Source: an uncultured Paracoccaceae bacterium
GTDB lineage: Bacteria > Pseudomonadota > Alphaproteobacteria > Rhodobacterales > Rhodobacteraceae
DNA: 22,017 nt
Assembly (NCBI GenBank): GCA_938038825.1
Contig: CALHST010000421.1
Location: forward strand, 1 to 22,017
Direction: 5' to 3'
The notes under the pieces are model-generated. The model did no database searches. It worked only from the letters and a program-made list of their open reading frames with translations, and had not been told where the DNA came from. Position numbers and translations under genes: made by a program. Each line of letters opens with the position of its first letter. The stretch's first letter is position 1. Below, in pieces: positions 1 through 7,699 of the stretch.

Positions 1-286
1 CCTGCTGAGCGGGGGCTCCCTCTATTGGGTCATCAAAGGGCTGGTGCAGTGCCGCCAACAGATCGTCCGACTTGATGAAGTGATTGGCGAGGATGGTATC
101 CGTCGCTGCGCCATCGTGCTGGATAGCGAGGTGCATCGCACCGCATCTGCACCAAAGCGTCCCTTCCAAGGTTGGCGTTATTTGAAGCCGCAAGACGCCC
201 CCCCTGATCTTGCCAAGGGCCGCGAGGCGGAACCTGCTCTGCCACCAGAATTGAACCGGGCGCTGGCCGAAATTGGCGTGTTGTAA
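1..286 (+). CDS. DUF1489 family protein, 3' part (5' end outside window)
   Basis: The frame is open from base 2 and ends at TAA 284-286, so only the C-terminal ~94 residues are present. The visible protein starts LLSGGSLYWVIKGLVQCRQ and contains RLDEVIGEDGIRRCAIVLD, a PFQGWRYLKPQDAPPDL stretch and a PPELNRALAEIGVL end. From memory these match the C-terminal half of DUF1489, a roughly 140-residue conserved alphaproteobacterial family of unknown function. An internal GTG at 44 could be mistaken for a start, but the conserved residues continue upstream of it. The gene lies 228 bp upstream of fabB on the same strand. No function is assigned; the family call rests on recalled sequence likeness and was not searched. 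Confidence 0.75.
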   Translation, partial: LLSGGSLYWVIKGLVQCRQQIVRLDEVIGEDGIRRCAIVLDSEVHRTASAPKRPFQGWRYLKPQDAPPDLAKGREAEPALPPELNRALAEIGVL

Positions 287-514
287 CATGCCGTCCGATG
301 CGTTGACGCGTGCCGATGCCGACAGCAAACAATCAAAATACCAACGCGATTCAGACACCCGAATTTTGAGCCTTGTTGGCGTGAAACGGCAACTGGCGAA
401 TTTACGAAAAACGACGCCTGTGCGGGGCGTTAACCTTCGATCAAGACGCAATGTGGTTGCGCCCATTGGGCTGGGTGTCATACATAAGCGGCACAGTCAG
501 ATAGGAGTGCGCAC
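287..514 (+). other. Intergenic region upstream of fabB, no gene seen
   Basis: This is the spacer between the DUF1489 stop and the fabB start. Short open frames here have no coding character. A weak inverted repeat (ACGCC...GGCGT near 412-431) is too short to call a terminator. A candidate promoter is listed separately, and the fabB ribosome-binding site AGGAG lies at 503-507. Confidence 0.6.
457..486 (+). promoter_or_regulatory. Weak candidate sigma-70 promoter for fabB-fabI
   Basis: TTGCGC at 457-462 and TACATA at 481-486 are separated by 18 bp and sit about 30 bp before the fabB ATG. The -10 match is poor (about 3 of 6), so this is only the best local candidate. An upstream start site is equally possible. 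Confidence 0.22.
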
Positions 515-1741
515 ATGCGCCGCGTAGTTGTCACGGGGCTGGGGATTGTCTCGTCCATCGGAAACAATGCCGCCGAGGTTTTGAAAAGTCTCAAGGCAGG
601 CACGTCAGGCATCGTCGCGTCCGAGGCCATGGCCGAACACGGCTTTCGCTCTCAGATTGCGGGCACGCTAAAACTGGACGTCGCCGAACTGGTCGACAAA
701 CGCACATTGCGTTTCATGGGGCCCGGTGCCGCCTATGCCCATATTGCGATGGCCGAGGCGATTGCAGATGCAGGCTTGGAAGACAGCGACATTGTCAATC
801 CACGTACAGGGCTTGTCGCAGGGTCCGGTGGGCCGTCTACATCAGCAATGCTAGCCGCACATCAGACAGTATTGAAAACCGGTGCAACCAAACGCATTGG
901 CCCCTTTGCGGTGCCAAAATGCATGAGCTCCACGATCTCAGCCAACCTTGCAACGGCCTATAAAATCAAGGGTATTAACTACTCGATCACCTCGGCTTGT
1001 TCCACGTCATTGCATTGTATCGGCAACGCGGCCGAGCAAATCATGATGGGCAAACAAGACGTTATGTTCGCTGGCGGCGGCGAAGAACTCGACTGGACGC
1101 TGTCCTGCCTATTCGACGCGATGGGCGCAATGAGCTCCAAGTACAACGACACACCTGCCCGCGCATCCCGCGCCTTTGATGCGGATCGCGATGGGTTTGT
1201 GATCTCGGGTGGGGGCGGCATTGTTGTGCTCGAGGAATTTGAGCGGGCGAAAGCACGTGGCGCGACGATCTATGCCGAGGTGACCGGATACGCCGCCACA
1301 TCAGATGGTCACGACATGGTGGCCCCGTCTGGCGAAGGCGGCGAACGTGCGATGCGCGCGGCATTGGAAACGCTGCCCGAAGGCCGCAAGGTCGGGTATA
1401 TCAACGCTCACGGCACCTCGACTCCTGTCGGAGATGTCGGCGAAGTCGAAGCCGTGCGGCGCGTATTTGGCGATGCGGCCCCCGTGATCAGTTCCACCAA
1501 ATCAATGACCGGTCACGCCCAAGGTGCCGCCGGAGCACTAGAGGCGATCTTTAGCCTGTTAATGTTAAAGCATGATTTCATAACCCCTTCAATTAACGTT
1601 GAAAATTTGGACCCTGCGCTAAAGGATCATGAAATTGCGACGACGCTGCAAGAGACTGCGGGCCTGGACAGCGTGATGACAAATTCTTTCGGCTTTGGCG
1701 GAACAAACGGGTCGATGATCCTATCACGTAATTTGGATTAA
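515..1741 (+). CDS. fabB: Beta-ketoacyl-ACP synthase I (FabB)
   Basis: This 408-residue condensing enzyme of type II fatty-acid synthesis extends acyl-ACP with malonyl-ACP in the cytosol. FabB-type enzymes are known for elongating unsaturated intermediates. The thiolase-fold active site is complete: nucleophile Cys162 in SACSTS, His299 in NAHGTST and His334 in MTGHAQGAAG, with Lys329 just before it. The glycine-rich end SFGFGGTNGS is typical of the family. The ATG at 515 has AGGAG seven bases upstream, and the protein starts with the standard MRRVVVTGLG. The fabI gene follows after 9 bp, so the two are probably co-transcribed. In many alphaproteobacteria fabA precedes fabB; here a DUF1489 gene does. 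FabB versus FabF is decided by overall likeness, not by one residue. Confidence 0.93.
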   Translation: MRRVVVTGLGIVSSIGNNAAEVLKSLKAGTSGIVASEAMAEHGFRSQIAGTLKLDVAELVDKRTLRFMGPGAAYAHIAMAEAIADAGLEDSDIVNPRTGLVAGSGGPSTSAMLAAHQTVLKTGATKRIGPFAVPKCMSSTISANLATAYKIKGINYSITSACSTSLHCIGNAAEQIMMGKQDVMFAGGGEELDWTLSCLFDAMGAMSSKYNDTPARASRAFDADRDGFVISGGGGIVVLEEFERAKARGATIYAEVTGYAATSDGHDMVAPSGEGGERAMRAALETLPEGRKVGYINAHGTSTPVGDVGEVEAVRRVFGDAAPVISSTKSMTGHAQGAAGALEAIFSLLMLKHDFITPSINVENLDPALKDHEIATTLQETAGLDSVMTNSFGFGGTNGSMILSRNLD

Positions 1742-1750
1742 GAGAGCGCT

Positions 1751-2542
1751 ATGACGAACCTTATGCACGGAAAACGCGGTCTCATCATGGGCGTGGCCAA
1801 TGAACGCTCTATCGCTTGGGGGATCGCCAAAGCGCTGTCCGAAGCGGGCGCCGAACTGGCCTTTACCTATCAGGGCGAGGCTTTTGGATCGCGTCTCAAG
1901 CCGCTTGCTGAAAGCGTCGGCAGCGATTTTATGGTGGACGTGGATGTCACCGACGACGACAGCCTGGACGGCGCATTTGAACAGCTTTCCGCGCGTTGGC
2001 CCACGATCGACTTTGTGATCCATGCCATTGCTTTTTCAGATAAATCCGAACTTACCGGGCGCTTTCTAAACACCAGCCGTGCAAATTTCAAACATTCTAT
2101 GGATGTCAGCTGTTACAGCTTTATTGAGGTCGCGCGGCGCGCGCATCCGATGATGAACGAGCACGGCGGCACGTTGATCACGCTGACCTATCAGGGATCT
2201 AACCGCGTCGTGCCCAACTATAACGTGATGGGCGTTGCAAAGGCCGCACTGGAATCCACGACCCGCTATTTGGCGAATGATCTGGGGCCGGAAGGCATCC
2301 GCGTGAACGCCATCTCTCCGGGACCGATGAAAACGCTGGCTGGCGCTGCGATTGGTGGCGCGCGCAAGACCTATAAACACACGGATCAGAATGCGCCCCT
2401 GCGCGCCAACGCGACCTTGGACGCCGTCGGCGCAACGGCTGTTTATTTGTGTTCGGATGGCGGTGCGTGCACCTCTGGCGAAATCATTCGTGTGGACGGC
2501 GGCTTCCACGTTCTGGGTATGCCGCAACAAGACAACCTATAA
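1751..2542 (+). CDS. fabI: Enoyl-ACP reductase (FabI)
   Basis: This 263-residue NADH-dependent reductase catalyses the last step of each fatty-acid elongation cycle, reducing trans-2-enoyl-ACP. It is an atypical SDR. The N-terminal cofactor loop MGVANERSIAWGIA (about 13-26) is the FabI signature. The catalytic set is Tyr147 (TLTYQGS), Tyr157 and Lys164, in the Y-x6-K arrangement NYNVMGVAK that separates FabI from ordinary Y-x3-K SDRs. SPGPMKTLA and the RVDGGFHVLGM end are also typical. AAGAGAG precedes the ATG. The gene starts 9 bp after fabB and stops 4 bp before the RDD-like gene, which argues for one transcript. FabI is the known target of triclosan and diazaborines in other bacteria. Confidence 0.95.
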   Translation: MTNLMHGKRGLIMGVANERSIAWGIAKALSEAGAELAFTYQGEAFGSRLKPLAESVGSDFMVDVDVTDDDSLDGAFEQLSARWPTIDFVIHAIAFSDKSELTGRFLNTSRANFKHSMDVSCYSFIEVARRAHPMMNEHGGTLITLTYQGSNRVVPNYNVMGVAKAALESTTRYLANDLGPEGIRVNAISPGPMKTLAGAAIGGARKTYKHTDQNAPLRANATLDAVGATAVYLCSDGGACTSGEIIRVDGGFHVLGMPQQDNL

Positions 2543-2546
2543 CACA

Positions 2547-2969
2547 ATGCCCTTCCGGCGTGGCCAAGCATGGGGGATCGATTTTTTCCTTGCTTGGTGT
2601 CTGTCTTTACCGTTGCTTTGGGCGGCCTGGGACAAAATCGCCCTTGGCGTTCTGCCCGCGACGTTCATCTTGATGTTTGCCAGCATTGCAATGCGTGGCA
2701 ATACGCCGGGAAAGCGGTTGCGTGGATTGATGGTAACCGGATCGGGTTGCATCATCTGCCGCGAGATTCGTCGCAACGGCTGGCTTTTAACTTTCGGTTT
2801 TTCAACTGCTTTTCACTCATTCCTGCCAACTTGGGCATTCGTATCTCTGATTGCAGTATCTGTGATCAGCGCCCTGCGCAGCATCGCGTGGCCCTTGTAT
2901 CAAGGACTGGAAGACTTTCCGCATAACACAGCAACGAATTTCGAAACTGTCGTTCTGCGCAGATTTTGA
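2547..2969 (+). CDS. Small RDD-like integral membrane protein
   Basis: This 140-residue hydrophobic protein has about three to four membrane segments (around residues 10-25, 30-46, 72-90 and 88-108). It begins MPFRRGQAWGIDFFLAW and has GNTPGKRLRGLMV after the second segment. An Arg/Asp near the first helix and a TPGKRLxGL loop are features of the RDD family of small membrane proteins, whose function is mostly unknown. A longer open frame runs back into fabI, but the ATG at 2547, 4 bp after the fabI stop, is the sensible start because upstream residues are only a shadow of fabI. The tight spacing suggests co-transcription with fabB-fabI and perhaps a role in membrane lipid homeostasis, which is inference only. 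Confidence 0.65.
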   Translation: MPFRRGQAWGIDFFLAWCLSLPLLWAAWDKIALGVLPATFILMFASIAMRGNTPGKRLRGLMVTGSGCIICREIRRNGWLLTFGFSTAFHSFLPTWAFVSLIAVSVISALRSIAWPLYQGLEDFPHNTATNFETVVLRRF

Positions 2970-3035
2970 AACTGCGTTCTTTGCCCTTCCGTATCGGAAA
3001 ATCCCGTGTCACTGTATCGCCAAAGGAGACCCGTC

Positions 3036-3725
3036 ATGCCCATCACCACATGTGTTTTTGATGCCTATGGCACCCTGTTCGATGTTGCCGCCGCCGCACG
3101 TCAGGCCGCATCAGAGCCCGAGTTCCCGCAACTCAAGGACACGTGGCAAAGCGTGGCGGAATTTTGGCGTCAAAAGCAATTGCAATACACATGGCTGCGC
3201 GCAGTGACCGGGGATCATACAGATTTCTGGACGGTTACTCAGGACGGCTTGGATTGGGCGTTGGAACGCACTGGGTTGGACGGACATGTCCCACTTCGGG
3301 AGCGCCTGCTGCAGCTCTATTGGGAACTGCAGGCTTACCCCGAAGTACCGGACATGTTGAAAGCCCTGAAAACCGCAGGAATGAACACAGCTATTCTGTC
3401 TAACGGCTCCCCCGATATGTTGAATGGGGCCGTGCGATCTGCGGGTCTGCCAGATCTGCTGGATGACGTATTAAGTGTTGAAACCGTTGGTGTTTTCAAG
3501 CCGCACGCCACGGTTTACGATCTGGTTCAGGCACGGTTTGGCGGCAACAAGGATAACGTCTTGTTTGTGTCCTCCAACGGATGGGATGCTGCAGCGGCGG
3601 CGGCTTATGGTTTCCAAACCGCTTGGGTAAACCGGGCTGGTGAGCCCATGGATCGTCTCCCCGGTCAACCGCATCACACTTTGAGTGACTTGACCGATAT
3701 TCCAAAGCTCGCAGGTGTTTTATGA
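3036..3725 (+). CDS. L-2-haloacid dehalogenase-type HAD hydrolase
   Basis: This 229-residue HAD-superfamily enzyme matches type II L-2-haloacid dehalogenases, which replace the halogen of short L-2-haloacids with hydroxyl through an aspartyl ester. Visible residues are nucleophile Asp9 and Thr13 in FDAYGTLFD, probable halide-binding Arg45 in FWRQKQLQYTWLR, Ser122-Asn123 in LSNGSPDML, Lys155 and Tyr161 in FKPHATVYDL, and Ser179/Asn181/Asp184 in VSSNGWDAA. The SSNGWDA motif separates dehalogenases from generic HAD phosphatases. The start is ATG 3036, behind AAAGGAGA at 3022-3029; a GTG at 3006 in frame lacks such a site. The stop overlaps the next gene's ATG (ATGA). True dehalogenase activity is likely from the residues, but the natural substrate is unknown. 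Confidence 0.85.
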   Translation: MPITTCVFDAYGTLFDVAAAARQAASEPEFPQLKDTWQSVAEFWRQKQLQYTWLRAVTGDHTDFWTVTQDGLDWALERTGLDGHVPLRERLLQLYWELQAYPEVPDMLKALKTAGMNTAILSNGSPDMLNGAVRSAGLPDLLDDVLSVETVGVFKPHATVYDLVQARFGGNKDNVLFVSSNGWDAAAAAAYGFQTAWVNRAGEPMDRLPGQPHHTLSDLTDIPKLAGVL

Positions 3726-4543
3726 GCACGTTCACCACGTCTGACGGGATTTCTCTTTACTACGAAGATGCCGGAGACGGACTGCCGCTATTGTGCCTGG
3801 CTGGCCTGACGCGCACGACACGGGACTTTGACTATGTTGCCCCCCACCTGCAGGGCGTGCGCATGATCCGGCTGGATTACCGGGGACGTGGTCAATCAGA
3901 TTGGGCTGATCCCAGCACGTATTCCCTGCCCGTTGAAGGGCGCGATATACTGGAGTTGCTGCAACATTTAGGGCTGCGCCAAACCGCGATTTTGGGGACT
4001 TCGCGCGGAGGATTGAACGCCATGGGATTGGCGTCTGTTGTTCCAGATATGCTTCTTGGTGTTGCGCTTAACGATGTTGGCCCGGTCTTGGACGACGCGG
4101 GGCTTGGTGTGATCATGACCTATCTGGGGCGCAATCCAGCGGCCAAAACACATGAAGAAGCCGCAGCAGGCCTTGCCCATGTTATGACCGCGTTTCCGGG
4201 GGTCCCAATGTCGCGCTGGCTGGAAGAGGCGCGTTTGCATTATCGCGAAACAGGCGACGGTTTGGAAATCACCTATGATCCCAAATTGCGAGACGCAATT
4301 GCAGCGGTTCAAGAGGCCCCAACCCCGGATCTTTGGCCGTTTTTTGACGCCCTGCCCGACCGTCCCCTGGCCCTGATCTGGGGCGAAAATTCGGATCTGT
4401 TGAAAGAAGCCACCGTAAAAGCCATGCAAGCCAAACGCCCAGATTTGATCTTGGCACGGGTGCCGGATCGGGGGCACATCCCGTTTCTGGACGAGCCTGA
4501 AAGTGTTGCTGCATTGAACATTTGGTCAGAGGCCATGCGATGA
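3722..4543 (+). CDS. Alpha/beta hydrolase
   Basis: This 273-residue soluble alpha/beta-hydrolase-fold enzyme resembles enol-lactonase and ester hydrolases. The nucleophile elbow is GTSRGG with Ser94. The acid is probably Asp225 in GENSDLL, and the base is His252 in DRGHIPFLDEP. An oxyanion-type segment CLAGLTRTTRDF lies near residues 25-36, followed by LDYRGRGQSDW, the usual strand-turn before the nucleophile. The ATG at 3722 overlaps the dehalogenase stop, and its own stop overlaps the ATG of the dehydratase, so the three genes are translationally coupled. Substrate is not evident. Haloalkane dehalogenases use Asp as nucleophile in this fold, so Ser94 argues for an ester, lactone or thioester substrate. 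Confidence 0.85.
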   Translation: MSTFTTSDGISLYYEDAGDGLPLLCLAGLTRTTRDFDYVAPHLQGVRMIRLDYRGRGQSDWADPSTYSLPVEGRDILELLQHLGLRQTAILGTSRGGLNAMGLASVVPDMLLGVALNDVGPVLDDAGLGVIMTYLGRNPAAKTHEEAAAGLAHVMTAFPGVPMSRWLEEARLHYRETGDGLEITYDPKLRDAIAAVQEAPTPDLWPFFDALPDRPLALIWGENSDLLKEATVKAMQAKRPDLILARVPDRGHIPFLDEPESVAALNIWSEAMR

Positions 4544-5523
4544 ATATTGACATGATCCGTGCGGCAGCTGGCCGCCTAAAAGGCCATGCAAGACGCACGC
4601 CGATGCTGTCATCGCCGTTTTTGAACGAACTCGCAGGGCGCCGCGTTTGGATCAAGCCGGAATGCTTGCAGCACACTGGGTCTTTCAAATTTCGCGGGGC
4701 GTGGTCTGCGCTGTCTGCCATGGACCCCGACACCCGAGCCAATGGCGTCATTGCGTTTTCGTCCGGCAATCATGCCCAGGGCATTGCGCTTGCGGCGCAG
4801 CGCCACAGCGTGCCCTCGGTCATTGTCATGCCCCGTGATGCACCCGCACTGAAGATTGCCAATACGCGCGCTTTGGGGGCCGAAGTGGTGTTGTATGATC
4901 GTGGGTCTGAAGATCGCGACGAAATTGGTGCGCGCCTTGCATCAGAACGCGGATTGACCTTGATCAAACCTTTCGACGAACCACTGGTCATTGCCGGGCA
5001 AGGCACCTGTGGGCTGGAAATTGCGGAACAAGCCAAGGAACGTGGAATTGAGAGCGCACAGGTTTTGGTCTGCTGTGGGGGCGGTGGCCTGACCGCCGGA
5101 ATTGCTTTGGCGCTAGAGGCTGACGCGCCCGGGCTTACAGTGCATCCAGTGGAGCCTGATGGATTTGACGACGTGAAACGTTCGCTGGCTTCTGGCGGGA
5201 TTGAGCGCAACAATCGAACCTCAGACAATATTTGCGACGCCATCATCACACCGCAACCGGGAGACATCACGTTTCCCATTATGAAACGCCTTTGTGGTGC
5301 CGGTTTATCTGTCAGCGAAACGGATGCTTTGAAAGCCGTAGCATTGGCCTTCCTGCGTTTGAAACTGGTGGCGGAACCCGGGGGGGCCGTGGCCCTGGCT
5401 GCAGCCCTGTTTCACGGCGATGCATTGGAAGGCGACGATGTCATCGTGACAATATCCGGCGGCAATGTGGATCCTGACATGTTCAACCGGGCACTCCAAA
5501 CTTTGCCCCAAGGGATTGGGTAA
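4540..5523 (+). CDS. PLP-dependent threonine/serine dehydratase-like enzyme
   Basis: This 327-residue fold-type II PLP enzyme probably deaminates a hydroxy-amino acid (serine, threonine or a 3-hydroxy-aspartate type substrate) to a 2-oxo acid. Lys50 in TGSFKFRGA is the Schiff-base lysine, FSSGNHAQG (73-81) binds the substrate carboxylate, and the CGGGGLTAG loop (179-187) holds the PLP phosphate. There is no C-terminal ACT domain, so it is the short catabolic form and not a feedback-regulated biosynthetic IlvA. The chosen ATG at 4540 overlaps the preceding stop (ATGA); a GTG at 4522 in frame is a less likely alternative. The pairing with a dehalogenase and a hydrolase suggests catabolism of a small substituted acid, which is inference. 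Serine racemase is an alternative. Confidence 0.87.
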   Translation: MNIDMIRAAAGRLKGHARRTPMLSSPFLNELAGRRVWIKPECLQHTGSFKFRGAWSALSAMDPDTRANGVIAFSSGNHAQGIALAAQRHSVPSVIVMPRDAPALKIANTRALGAEVVLYDRGSEDRDEIGARLASERGLTLIKPFDEPLVIAGQGTCGLEIAEQAKERGIESAQVLVCCGGGGLTAGIALALEADAPGLTVHPVEPDGFDDVKRSLASGGIERNNRTSDNICDAIITPQPGDITFPIMKRLCGAGLSVSETDALKAVALAFLRLKLVAEPGGAVALAAALFHGDALEGDDVIVTISGGNVDPDMFNRALQTLPQGIG

Positions 5524-5541
5524 TCCGCATCATGCCGTTTC

Positions 5542-5572
5542 TTGATGCATATGGCCTGCGCGGTGCTACAGT
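5542..5572 (+). promoter_or_regulatory. Weak candidate promoter for the EEP-fold gene
   Basis: TTGATG at 5542-5547 and TACAGT at 5567-5572 lie in the 76-bp gap before the next gene. The spacing of 19 bp is long and the -10 match is 4 of 6, so this is only a suggestion that the gene has its own promoter. Confidence 0.25.
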
Positions 5573-5599
5573 AACACACCCAATGCAAACGAGGCCTTC

Positions 5600-6793
5600 A
5601 TGACCCGCTTCACCATCGCTAGTTTCAATGTGAAAAACCTGATCGGTGCAGATCAGGAATATTACCAGTTCCAGAAATACACACCGGAAGAATATGCGTG
5701 GAAGTCAGATTGGCTTGCTGATCAATTGCTGACGCTTGATGCCGATATTGTTGGCTTTCAAGAAATTTTTGAAGAATCCGCGTTGCAAGCCGTGATTGAT
5801 GAAACAGATGCACGGGGCCAAGAGGCCAATGAAGCCCACGTTCCAGATCGCTCAAAACGCTATCGCAAGCGGGCGATTTTTCGGAAGCTGAAGTTTGATG
5901 GTTATGCCGAAGCCGCGCTGGCTTTTGCAGCCAATGTAAATGATGGCGCGCCGGGGCATCGCCGACCCGGGGTGGCGATCCTATCACGATTTGGCTTTGC
6001 GGAACCGCCAGAAGTCCTGCAAGACTTGGATACTCCGTTGGACATTCCGTTTCAGGAACTCGGCGGCGTGGATGGTGGGTCTTTTCGCCTCTCGCGCCTG
6101 TCGCGCCCCATCCTGAAGGCCCGCATTCCTATCGAGGGCACAGTGGTTACGGTCTTCAATTGTCACCTAAAGTCAAAACTGGGAGAGTTTCCCAAACCCG
6201 CCGGTGCAGAGATGGCCCCGGAGGTCGATCTCACACAATATGATCCTGCGGGTCGCGCTTTGGGGGCTTTGCGCGCCGCCTTACGTCGCATGGGCGAGGC
6301 CGTGGTTCTGCGCAGGGCTGTCCTGGAGGAGTTGAACCAGGGACGCCCTGTGATGGTTCTGGGGGATTTCAACGATGGCGAACATGCCGTGAGTTCCGAA
6401 ATCATCTCAGGTGAAACCCCGTTTAAGAACTATTCATGGATGCTGCGCCACGACGCCAAGGCATCAAATGACCGCTACACCAAAGAAGAAAACGAACAGA
6501 TTACAGAAGCGGTGGAATCTGTGCGGCTTCACTCAGCGGAAAAACTATTCGTCAAGAAATCGATGCGCGATATGGTGTATACCACAGCCTTTGGTGGGAC
6601 GTTTGAAAGCATTGATCAGATCTATCTGTCGCGGCACTTCCTGCCGGAATGGGACAGTTCCTTGGGGGAAATGGAATATTTCTCCGTATTGAATGACCAT
6701 TTAACAGATGGGGCGCACCCAGAGGCACCCTATAACAAGTTAGCCTCAGACCATGGTCAGATCATGGCCCACATGCGTCTTAAGGTAAGGTGA
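5600..6793 (+). CDS. Endonuclease/exonuclease/phosphatase (EEP) family protein
   Basis: This 397-residue protein has the DNase I-like metal-dependent phosphodiesterase/phosphatase fold. The full active-site set is visible: Asn10 in SFNVKNL, Glu55 in VGFQEIFEE, His189 in FNCHLKSK, Asp256 and Asn258 in LGDFNDGEH, and the closing Asp384-His385 in SDHGQIM. I see no signal peptide, so a cytosolic location is likely. Nucleic acid, phospholipid or another phosphoester could be the substrate. Residues about 60-150 form a family-specific insert. GAGG precedes the ATG. The last two codons and the stop TGA at 6791-6793 lie inside the left arm of a palindromic repeat at 6785-6880, so the C-terminus (LKVR) has probably been altered by that element. 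Confidence 0.85.
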   Translation: MTRFTIASFNVKNLIGADQEYYQFQKYTPEEYAWKSDWLADQLLTLDADIVGFQEIFEESALQAVIDETDARGQEANEAHVPDRSKRYRKRAIFRKLKFDGYAEAALAFAANVNDGAPGHRRPGVAILSRFGFAEPPEVLQDLDTPLDIPFQELGGVDGGSFRLSRLSRPILKARIPIEGTVVTVFNCHLKSKLGEFPKPAGAEMAPEVDLTQYDPAGRALGALRAALRRMGEAVVLRRAVLEELNQGRPVMVLGDFNDGEHAVSSEIISGETPFKNYSWMLRHDAKASNDRYTKEENEQITEAVESVRLHSAEKLFVKKSMRDMVYTTAFGGTFESIDQIYLSRHFLPEWDSSLGEMEYFSVLNDHLTDGAHPEAPYNKLASDHGQIMAHMRLKVR

Positions 6794-6880
6794 GCTTCAG
6801 CTCACGCATTGCGTGGCAAGGTCTGGACTTCCTGCGCGATGCGTTTTCTAACTTGGCGCGTGAGCTAAAGCTCACCTTAC
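6785..6880. repeat. REPIN-like nested inverted repeat
   Basis: Two 23-bp arms, 6785-6807 and 6858-6880, are reverse complements with a single mismatch at the centre and are 50 bp apart. Each arm is also a palindrome on its own (GTGAGCT-TC-AGCTCAC on the left, GTGAGCT-AA-AGCTCAC on the right), with a GTAAG or CTTAC tail on the outer side. A further imperfect inner stem pairs 6806-6813 with 6835-6842. Two REP palindromes in opposite orientation about 100 bp across is the layout of REPINs, which RAYT transposases mobilise in other bacteria. No RAYT gene is in the window. The left arm contains the stop of the EEP gene, and the right arm ends 18 bp before pcaD. Confidence 0.75.
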
Positions 6881-6898
6881 AGGAAAAGGATCCGTCGT

Positions 6899-7699
6899 AT
6901 GAACATGGTTGATCTTGGCGATATTCGTCTGCATGCGCGCGTGGACGGTCCAGAGGACGGCCGTCCCATTGTCTTTGCCAACTCTTTGGGAACTGATCTG
7001 CGCTTGTGGGATCCGATCTTGCCGCTGTTGCCGTCTGGCCTGCGCATATTGCGGTTCGACAAGCGCGGACATGGATTGTCCGACTGCCCTTCGGCACCCT
7101 ACAGCATGGGGCAACTTGTTTCAGACACAGAACGTTTGATGGATCATTTCGGATTCCGCGATGCGGTGTTCGTCGGTCTTTCAATCGGCGGCATGATTGC
7201 GCAAGGATTGGCCGCCAAGCGCCTGGATTTGATCCGCGCGGTGGTTCTTTCCAACACAGGGGCAAAAATTGGCACCCGTGAACTTTGGGACAGCCGTATC
7301 CAAGGCGTGAAAGACCACGGTATCGAAGGCTTGGCAGACGCGGTGATGGAGCGGTGGTTTTCCAAAGCCTTTCGCAGCACGCCGGACTTGTCGCTGTGGC
7401 GAAACATGCTAACCCGACAAGAGGATGCAGGATATGTTGGTTGCTCTGCGGCAATTTCGGGCACCGATTTTTATACGTCCACAGCGGCCCTGCGCCTGCC
7501 AGCTTTGGGGATTGCAGGATCCGAGGACGGCGCGACGCCGCCGGATCTGGTGCGCGAAACTGTCGATCTGATCCCTGGCTCCAAATTCGCGCTTATTCGC
7601 AAGGCAGGGCATTTGCCATGCGTTGAACAACCCGAAGAGTACGCGCAAATCCTAAGCGATTTCATTCGTGACACAGGCCATTTGGAAAGCATGTCGTAA
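6899..7699 (+). CDS. pcaD: 3-oxoadipate enol-lactonase (PcaD)
   Basis: This 266-residue alpha/beta hydrolase opens beta-ketoadipate enol-lactone to beta-ketoadipate in the protocatechuate pathway. The catalytic triad is Ser95 in GLSIGG, Asp210 in GSEDGATPP and His238 in KAGHLPCVEQP. LRFDKRGHGLSD (51-62) and the IANSLGTDLRLWD-like segment at 25-38 are characteristic of PcaD. AAGGA at 6886-6890 serves the ATG at 6899; the second Met (codon 3) is a possible alternative start. The stop TAA directly abuts the GTG of pcaB, indicating an operon. The enzyme name rests on family likeness and the pcaB neighbour. Standalone, it could be another lactonase of the same family. Confidence 0.87.
   Translation: MNMVDLGDIRLHARVDGPEDGRPIVFANSLGTDLRLWDPILPLLPSGLRILRFDKRGHGLSDCPSAPYSMGQLVSDTERLMDHFGFRDAVFVGLSIGGMIAQGLAAKRLDLIRAVVLSNTGAKIGTRELWDSRIQGVKDHGIEGLADAVMERWFSKAFRSTPDLSLWRNMLTRQEDAGYVGCSAAISGTDFYTSTAALRLPALGIAGSEDGATPPDLVRETVDLIPGSKFALIRKAGHLPCVEQPEEYAQILSDFIRDTGHLESMS

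Noticed and set aside
4540..5523. Assignment of the dehydratase as biosynthetic IlvA or as BhcB of the beta-hydroxyaspartate cycle
   Set aside because: The ACT domain of IlvA is absent, and no bhcA, bhcC or bhcD gene lies nearby, so only the general family call is justified.
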